Positions 59,480-64,000 of a stretch of 64,000 nucleotides of DNA are shown here, in pieces. Position 1 is the first letter of the stretch; each line of letters opens with the position of its first letter. Both the position numbers and the translations under genes were made by a program. Below the pieces are notes generated by a model. The model worked only from the letters and a program-made list of their open reading frames with translations. It made no database searches and was not told the origin of the DNA. The DNA is from UBA724 sp964008075 (GTDB lineage Bacteria > Bacteroidota > Bacteroidia > Flavobacteriales > Flavobacteriaceae), in assembly GCA_964008075.1 (NCBI GenBank), contig CAXGAP010000001.1, forward strand, positions 1 to 64,000, given 5' to 3'.

Positions 59480-61255
59480 ATGCCTGATATCATTTCTTTA
59501 CTGCCAGATCATGTAGCTAATCAGATTGCTGCTGGTGAAGTCGTTCAACGACCAGCTTCGGTTGTAAAAGAACTTCTGGAAAATGCCATTGATGCAGGAG
59601 CTACTTCTATCAAACTCATTATTAAGGATGCTGGCAAAGCAATGATTCAAGTCATTGATAATGGAAAAGGGATGACAACAACAGATGCTCGACTTTGTTT
59701 CGAGCGTCATGCCACCTCCAAAATCAAGAAAGCAGAAGACTTATTCTCGATTTCGACCAAAGGTTTTCGGGGAGAGGCTTTGGCTAGTATCGCTGCGATT
59801 TCGCAAGTACGTATGCGCACAAAAACGAAAAATGATGAGGTTGGAACCGAAATTATTTCCGAGGGTAGTGAGATCAAAGACCAGCAAGCTGTAGCTACCG
59901 AAACAGGCTGCTCGATGGCTGTTAAAAATTTGTTTTTCAACATTCCTGCAAGACGAAATTTTTTGAAGTCAAACAATGTTGAGCAGCGTCATATGATTGA
60001 TGAGTTTCAGCGTGTGGCATTGGTTCATCACCAAGTGCGATTTGAGTTTTATAACAACGACACCATTCTTTTTCAGCTCGAACCTACAAAATTACGCCAA
60101 CGTATTGTACAAGTGTTTGGTAAAAACACCAACGAAAAATTAGTGCCTGTGCAAGAGTCAACCGATATCCTGAACGTAAACGGATTTATTTTTAAACCAG
60201 AATTTTCAAAAAAATCAAGGCAACATCAATTCTTTTTTGTCAACGATCGTTTTATCAAAAGCCCGTACCTTCATCATGCAGTAATGGCAGCATTCGAGGG
60301 TCTTTTGGCACCTGGGATGCAACCTGGCTATATGCTGTATTTGACTGTCCCTACTGACACTATCGATGTCAACATTCATCCTACAAAAACAGAAATCAAA
60401 TTTGAAGATGACCATTCGTTATATGCTATCATCCGATCTGCTCTGAAGCATAGTTTGGGACAATTTAATGTCAGTCCTGTACTCGATTTTGATCGCAATC
60501 AATCCTTTGATGTTCCTCTGGGTAGTAAGCCTCCGAATCAATCACCTAGCATTCAGGTTGATCGAAAATTTAACCCTTTTGATGAGAAACAAAAAGAGTC
60601 TTCGTGGGAACCTTTATATGAGGGTTTTCAAAACATTGATTTGCCCAATCGAGACAATGAGAAGATTTTTGATAACAATCCAATAGAATGTGACTTGCCA
60701 TGCTTTCAACTCCAAAAAAAATATATCGTTACAAAGGGATCAGAAGGTCTGCTTCTTGTGCATCAACATCGTGCGCACGAGCGCGTTTTATACGATTCTT
60801 TTCTTCGCCAATTTGAAGACAGAAGTGTTCCTTCGCAGGTTTTAGCGTTTCCTATCCAAGTGGATATGAACCAACAGCAGTTTGCCGAATTTAGTCCTCA
60901 TCAAAAAACTTTGGAACTTATGGGTTTTTCGTTTGGAAATGCAGATGCCAACGCCTTGGAGATCACAGCAATTCACAACAGTTTATCGCTCGATTCAGTT
61001 CCTGATCTGCTGTCTAATTTTCTCGAGGAGATCGAAAATGATCCATTGATAAAGGGTGTAAAGCTCAGTCGATTGTTGGCAAAAATAATGGCAAAGCATG
61101 GTTCAATTCGCGCAGGTGCAGACTTGCATCAGCACGCTCAATCTCGATTGATAAAAGATTTATTTTTATGTGATGAGCCCTCGAGATGCCCAGATGGAAA
61201 ACTTATATTTGTCTCGATGACTACTAAAGATTTAGAAAATAAATTGAACGTATGA
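59480..61255 (+). CDS. mutL: DNA mismatch repair protein MutL
   Basis: A 591-residue GHKL ATPase that links MutS recognition to repair. The N-terminal ATPase motifs are intact: NAIDAGATSI, DNGKGM, HATSKI and GFRGEALASI. The C-terminal endonuclease region is divergent. The DQHA(x)2E(x)4E motif reads HQHRAHER (His428 in place of Asp), the ACR-type motif reads MAKHGSIRAG (Lys539 in place of Cys), and CPHGR reads CPDGK (Cys570 kept, Asp572 for His). Some metal ligands therefore seem lost. Overlaps the first rhomboid by 4 bases. Confidence 0.94.
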   Translation: MPDIISLLPDHVANQIAAGEVVQRPASVVKELLENAIDAGATSIKLIIKDAGKAMIQVIDNGKGMTTTDARLCFERHATSKIKKAEDLFSISTKGFRGEALASIAAISQVRMRTKTKNDEVGTEIISEGSEIKDQQAVATETGCSMAVKNLFFNIPARRNFLKSNNVEQRHMIDEFQRVALVHHQVRFEFYNNDTILFQLEPTKLRQRIVQVFGKNTNEKLVPVQESTDILNVNGFIFKPEFSKKSRQHQFFFVNDRFIKSPYLHHAVMAAFEGLLAPGMQPGYMLYLTVPTDTIDVNIHPTKTEIKFEDDHSLYAIIRSALKHSLGQFNVSPVLDFDRNQSFDVPLGSKPPNQSPSIQVDRKFNPFDEKQKESSWEPLYEGFQNIDLPNRDNEKIFDNNPIECDLPCFQLQKKYIVTKGSEGLLLVHQHRAHERVLYDSFLRQFEDRSVPSQVLAFPIQVDMNQQQFAEFSPHQKTLELMGFSFGNADANALEITAIHNSLSLDSVPDLLSNFLEEIENDPLIKGVKLSRLLAKIMAKHGSIRAGADLHQHAQSRLIKDLFLCDEPSRCPDGKLIFVSMTTKDLENKLNV

Positions 61256-61992
61256 GATCCCTACCTGATATTGTAAAACAACTGATTATAATCAATGTTT
61301 TGTTTTTCTTGGGTTCTATGAGCCTGGGAAATACAGCATATGATTTACTCGCTTTGCATTATCCACAAAACCCAAAGTTTGTGCCATGGCAAGTTGTAAC
61401 CCATATGTTTATGCATGGAAGCATAAACCATATCCTTTTCAATATGTTTGGACTCTGGATGTTTGGGGGTACGTTGGCCCAAATGTGGGGTAGGAATAAG
61501 TTTCTGTTTTTTTATTTGTCAACTGGTCTTGGGGCAGCAGCACTTCAACTGGGAATCAATTATTTTCAAATTAGCACAGTAGTGGGGCAACTCGTGGAAG
61601 CAGGTTATTCTGCAACTGCTTTTACAGAGACATTGCAATCTGGACAGTATAATACAGCGTGGTTGAATGTTATTTCCCAAACTGAACTCAATCAACTTTT
61701 AACGTCATTTAATATGTCAATGGTTGGTGCTTCGGGGGCGTTATATGGAATACTTGTGGCCTTTGCCTTCTTGTTCCCCAACACAGAACTGATGATTATT
61801 TTTCTTCCCATACCGATCAAAGCAAAATATTTTGTTCCCATTCTTCTCGCAAGTGATCTCTTTTTTGGTTTTAGCTCCTATTCACTTGGTCCAATCGCTC
61901 ATTTTGCCCATCTTGGTGGTGCTGTAACTGGGTTCATTATGATGTGGTATTGGAAAAAACAACAGTTCAATAACAATCGTTGGGACTTATGA
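61252..61992 (+). CDS. Rhomboid-family intramembrane protease
   Basis: A 246-residue integral membrane serine protease with about six helices. The N-terminal HMFMHGSINHILFNMFGLWM loop (His/Asn oxyanion side) is present, the catalytic Ser is in MVGASGALYGILVAFAFL and the catalytic His in IAHFAHLGGAVTGFI. It has a longer loop (about residues 95-150) between helices than usual. It overlaps mutL by 4 bases and the second rhomboid by 13, so the three are probably one transcript. Substrate unknown. Confidence 0.9.
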   Translation: MRSLPDIVKQLIIINVLFFLGSMSLGNTAYDLLALHYPQNPKFVPWQVVTHMFMHGSINHILFNMFGLWMFGGTLAQMWGRNKFLFFYLSTGLGAAALQLGINYFQISTVVGQLVEAGYSATAFTETLQSGQYNTAWLNVISQTELNQLLTSFNMSMVGASGALYGILVAFAFLFPNTELMIIFLPIPIKAKYFVPILLASDLFFGFSSYSLGPIAHFAHLGGAVTGFIMMWYWKKQQFNNNRWDL

Positions 61993-62855
61993 ATTTCTTT
62001 GATCAAATGAAATATCGATACCAGACCTTTGGCGTGGTCGAGCGACTGATTGTCACCTTGGTTGCATGTTTTATTTTGCCTTTTCTGCTTCGAACTGTTT
62101 TTTATCTGTTTTCTGCTCCTTTCGATCAGTATTTCACTTGGTTTCAACTCTCCTCCAACTTCAATGATTTACTTTTTCGACCTTGGACTCTGATAAGCTA
62201 TGCTTTTTTCCATGGTGATTTTGGACACATATTATGGAATATGATTATCCTCCATTTTGCAGGTCGAATGATGGTTAATCTGTTTAAATCCAATCTCTTT
62301 ATTAATACTTTTTTTTTAGGGGTTTTGATTGGTGGAATAACGTTTGTTTTAAGCTATAATCTTTTCCCTGCTTTTCAAGGCCAATCACCTCGATTGATTG
62401 GGTCATCAGCTGGGGTGATGACTGTACTTATTTTCATGTGTAGTTATATGCCATATAAAGATGTCAGGATATTGGTATTCAATATCAAATTGATTTATAT
62501 TGGATTGTTTTTTGTTGTGTTTGATTTGATTCAAATTCCTGTCAGTAACGCTGGTGGTCACCTTGCACATTTGGGTGGTGCGATGACTGGCTATATCTAT
62601 CAAAGAAATATATCACGAGGGAACGATATTGGGCAATGGATTTCAAATATTGTCTCATATTTTTCATCATTATTTTCTTTCAAAAAGACCAAGGTTCGCA
62701 AAGTATATACCTCAATAAAACCCAAACCTAAACAAAATAAATCGGAAGTCGATCAAGCAAAAATTGACGCAATCCTTGATAAAATCAGTCAGTCAGGATA
62801 TGCAAGCTTGACAAAGGAGGAAAAAGAACTATTGTTTCGGGCGGGTAAATCTTAG
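61980..62855 (+). CDS. Second rhomboid-family intramembrane protease
   Basis: A 291-residue rhomboid with six helices: YAFFHGDFGHILWNMIILHF, the catalytic Ser in LIGSSAGVMTVLIF, and the His in NAGGHLAHLGGAMTGYI. A cytoplasmic C-terminal tail of about 75 residues carries a basic linker (KPKPKQNKSEVDQ) and the ending KIDAILDKISQSGYASLTKE ... EKELLF, a motif common in Bacteroidota rhomboids. Its stop overlaps the convergent rsmD by 4 bases. Confidence 0.9.
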   Translation: MGLMNFFDQMKYRYQTFGVVERLIVTLVACFILPFLLRTVFYLFSAPFDQYFTWFQLSSNFNDLLFRPWTLISYAFFHGDFGHILWNMIILHFAGRMMVNLFKSNLFINTFFLGVLIGGITFVLSYNLFPAFQGQSPRLIGSSAGVMTVLIFMCSYMPYKDVRILVFNIKLIYIGLFFVVFDLIQIPVSNAGGHLAHLGGAMTGYIYQRNISRGNDIGQWISNIVSYFSSLFSFKKTKVRKVYTSIKPKPKQNKSEVDQAKIDAILDKISQSGYASLTKEEKELLFRAGKS

Positions 62856-63394
62856 TCTGTAAACTGGAATAAGCTAAACACACAATTCCCATATTTCCTT
62901 GTTTCTTTGTGTGCCTGGTCCGAGCTGAAATCAATTTTCTCTGTATGCTCAAAAATAAACCAACCATCTGAACGTAGGAGTTTTCGTGTTTCAATGATTG
63001 CTTTGATCGTTTCAAATTCTTCTATGCCATTGTCATAAGGTGGGTCTGCAAAGATGACGTTAAAATCATTTACACACTTACTCAGATAACTCTTTGCTGT
63101 CATGCGAATGGATCGAATGGGAAGGTCTAAATCCTTAGCTGTATTTTCAACAAACAATACACACGCTAGGTTTGCATCAACTGACGTCACAGATGGGCAC
63201 CCCCTTGAACAAAACTCAAACCCTATGGCCCCTGTTCCGCTGTAAAGATCTAAAACGTGAGTTGATTCAAAATCAATTTTATGATTGAGTATGCTAAAGA
63301 GTGCCTCCTTTGCACGATCTGTCGTCGGCCGAACAGGAAGTTTTTTTGGGATTCTTATTCTTCTACCCTTATGATGGCCAGCTATAATTCGCAT
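62852..63394 (-). CDS. rsmD: 16S rRNA (guanine966-N2)-methyltransferase
   Basis: A 180-residue SAM-dependent enzyme methylating G966 of 16S rRNA (E. coli numbering). Motifs are IAGHHKGRRIRIP at the start, VRPTTDRAKEALFSIL, VLDLYSGTGAIGFEFCSRG (SAM-binding) and VIFADPPYDNGIEEF (the NPPY-type catalytic motif). It overlaps the upstream DUF3822 gene by 13 bases and the convergent rhomboid by 4. Confidence 0.93.
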   Translation of the reverse strand: MRIIAGHHKGRRIRIPKKLPVRPTTDRAKEALFSILNHKIDFESTHVLDLYSGTGAIGFEFCSRGCPSVTSVDANLACVLFVENTAKDLDLPIRSIRMTAKSYLSKCVNDFNVIFADPPYDNGIEEFETIKAIIETRKLLRSDGWFIFEHTEKIDFSSDQAHKETRKYGNCVFSLFQFTD

Positions 63395-64000
63395 GTTGAA
63401 AGCTCAGTCAATAAAGTATGGGCATGAGGATGTAATAGAGTTGAACTCAATTTGTTCGAACTGTTTGATGGGGTGAAGAAGCTGGCTTTATGGATGTATT
63501 TTGACAACAATTGATGAGTCTTATCACCAGCTTTAATTTGGCCACTCATCAATAGGGTTGTTTGATCTAGAGCAAGAGAGTTTTTTTTGGCAACTGCTAT
63601 CGTGTAATACAGTATATCTTTTTCATCAGTCCAATTGAAGGCATTGTAAAATTGGAGTTTCCCTTTTACAAATAAAAAATAATATGCCAAATCATACTGT
63701 ATATGAACAAACCACAAGGGGTGGGTATTTTCAGTATTTTCTTTTGATAAAATCTCGAGCAATAAGCTGCTGCAGTGCACATAAGAAAACTTCCCAAATG
63801 ATTCGAGAAGCATATTGTTTACATTCACGTAGGGTATGTAAACATTCACAATTTGGGTCGATGAAATGTCATCAAACGACACATAGTCTTGTATTCTGAT
63901 ATCTGTATGATTTTTGAGGTATGTTGCTTTTTTGTTTTTGTTAAAAAGGGGCAGAGGGACAAAAGACGATAGGATGTTGACAAAACACACACGAACATCT
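63382..64000 (-). CDS. DUF3822 protein, 5' end cut by the window
   Basis: The C-terminal 205 or so residues of a DUF3822 protein, an actin-like-fold family of Bacteroidota that travels with rsmD. Reading enters the window edge in frame (DVRVCFVNILSSFVPLPLFN), so the true start is outside. Conserved parts are YVSFDDISSTQIVNVYIPYV and SFGKFSYVHCSSLLLEILS. Its end overlaps rsmD by 13 bases. Function unknown; a GTG at 63990 is internal, not a start. Confidence 0.85.
   Translation of the reverse strand, partial: DVRVCFVNILSSFVPLPLFNKNKKATYLKNHTDIRIQDYVSFDDISSTQIVNVYIPYVNVNNMLLESFGKFSYVHCSSLLLEILSKENTENTHPLWFVHIQYDLAYYFLFVKGKLQFYNAFNWTDEKDILYYTIAVAKKNSLALDQTTLLMSGQIKAGDKTHQLLSKYIHKASFFTPSNSSNKLSSTLLHPHAHTLLTELSTCEL

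Overview
The window is a chromosomal segment from a marine-type member of the Bacteroidota, almost certainly Flavobacteriia. The DNA is AT-rich. Genes lack Shine-Dalgarno sequences, and promoters follow the Bacteroidota pattern TTG-N19/20-TAnnTTTG. Lineage-marker families are frequent: DUF4295, DUF4290, DUF493, DUF2911, DUF3810, DUF3822, DUF4249, DUF6048, DUF6095, DUF6452, and a GldI-type lipoprotein. No 16S rRNA, plasmid, prophage, insertion sequence or CRISPR array is present. Most of the window is conserved core genome, densely packed with many 1-30 base overlaps.

Layout. 1-4.3 kb: ribosomal proteins bL28/bL33 with DUF4295, then ftsY, rimO and hisS. 4.3-4.7 kb: a frameshifted small HTH gene. 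4.7-13.5 kb: galE with tRNA-Met, a START-like protein, a class IV aminotransferase, YqgE, fmt, recQ, an ATPase, DUF493, DUF4290 and murA. 13.5-20.6 kb: an eight-gene blue-light island on the minus strand (SRPBCC, SDR, CPD photolyase, DUF2256, CRY-DASH, FeS-type photolyase, a divergent photolyase-like protein, DUF2805). 20.7-26.7 kb: DUF2911, maf, kdsC-like, DUF2520, ndk, DUF721, recF, a TPR protein and ribH. 26.7-29.3 kb: carotenoid genes crtZ and crtB under a CarH-like MerR/B12 regulator, then tRNA-Leu and two tRNA-Lys. 29.3-39.4 kb: aroK, a PRTase, an S4 protein, an FKBP-like lipoprotein, split transketolase, tgt, an LptG-like permease, an EamA transporter, accA and dnaB. 39.4-52.2 kb: rplT, rpmI, infC, thrS, murQ, a TonB receptor with DUF4249, a BASS transporter, icd, rplS, DUF6048/DUF6452 and rlmD. 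52.3-64 kb: a very large secreted VPS10/BNR protein, DUF3810, three surface-type genes (cyclophilin-FKBP, gldI, DHH), mutL, two rhomboids, rsmD and a DUF3822 gene cut by the window end.

The most interesting part is the light-response set. The photolyase/cryptochrome operon and the CarH-like regulator gene, 7.4 kb apart, carry nearly the same upstream element: an inverted repeat (TTTTGTTTAA, 16-17 bases, TTAAACAAAA or one mismatch) overlapping a TAnnTTTG promoter box. This suggests one B12/light-sensing regulon joining DNA photorepair, several unexplained accessory proteins and carotenoids. Within it, one photolyase-family protein has lost the usual FAD-pocket Asn and two Trp residues, the SDR lacks its catalytic Tyr, and a 48-residue zinc-knuckle-like protein is embedded between two photolyase genes.

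Other notable points are a fosfomycin-insensitive type MurA (Asp for Cys), a MutL whose C-terminal nuclease site looks eroded, an ATA start for infC, near-leaderless promoters, and a homopolymer frameshift in an HTH gene. All assignments are by reading the sequence and recalling families; no database search was run.
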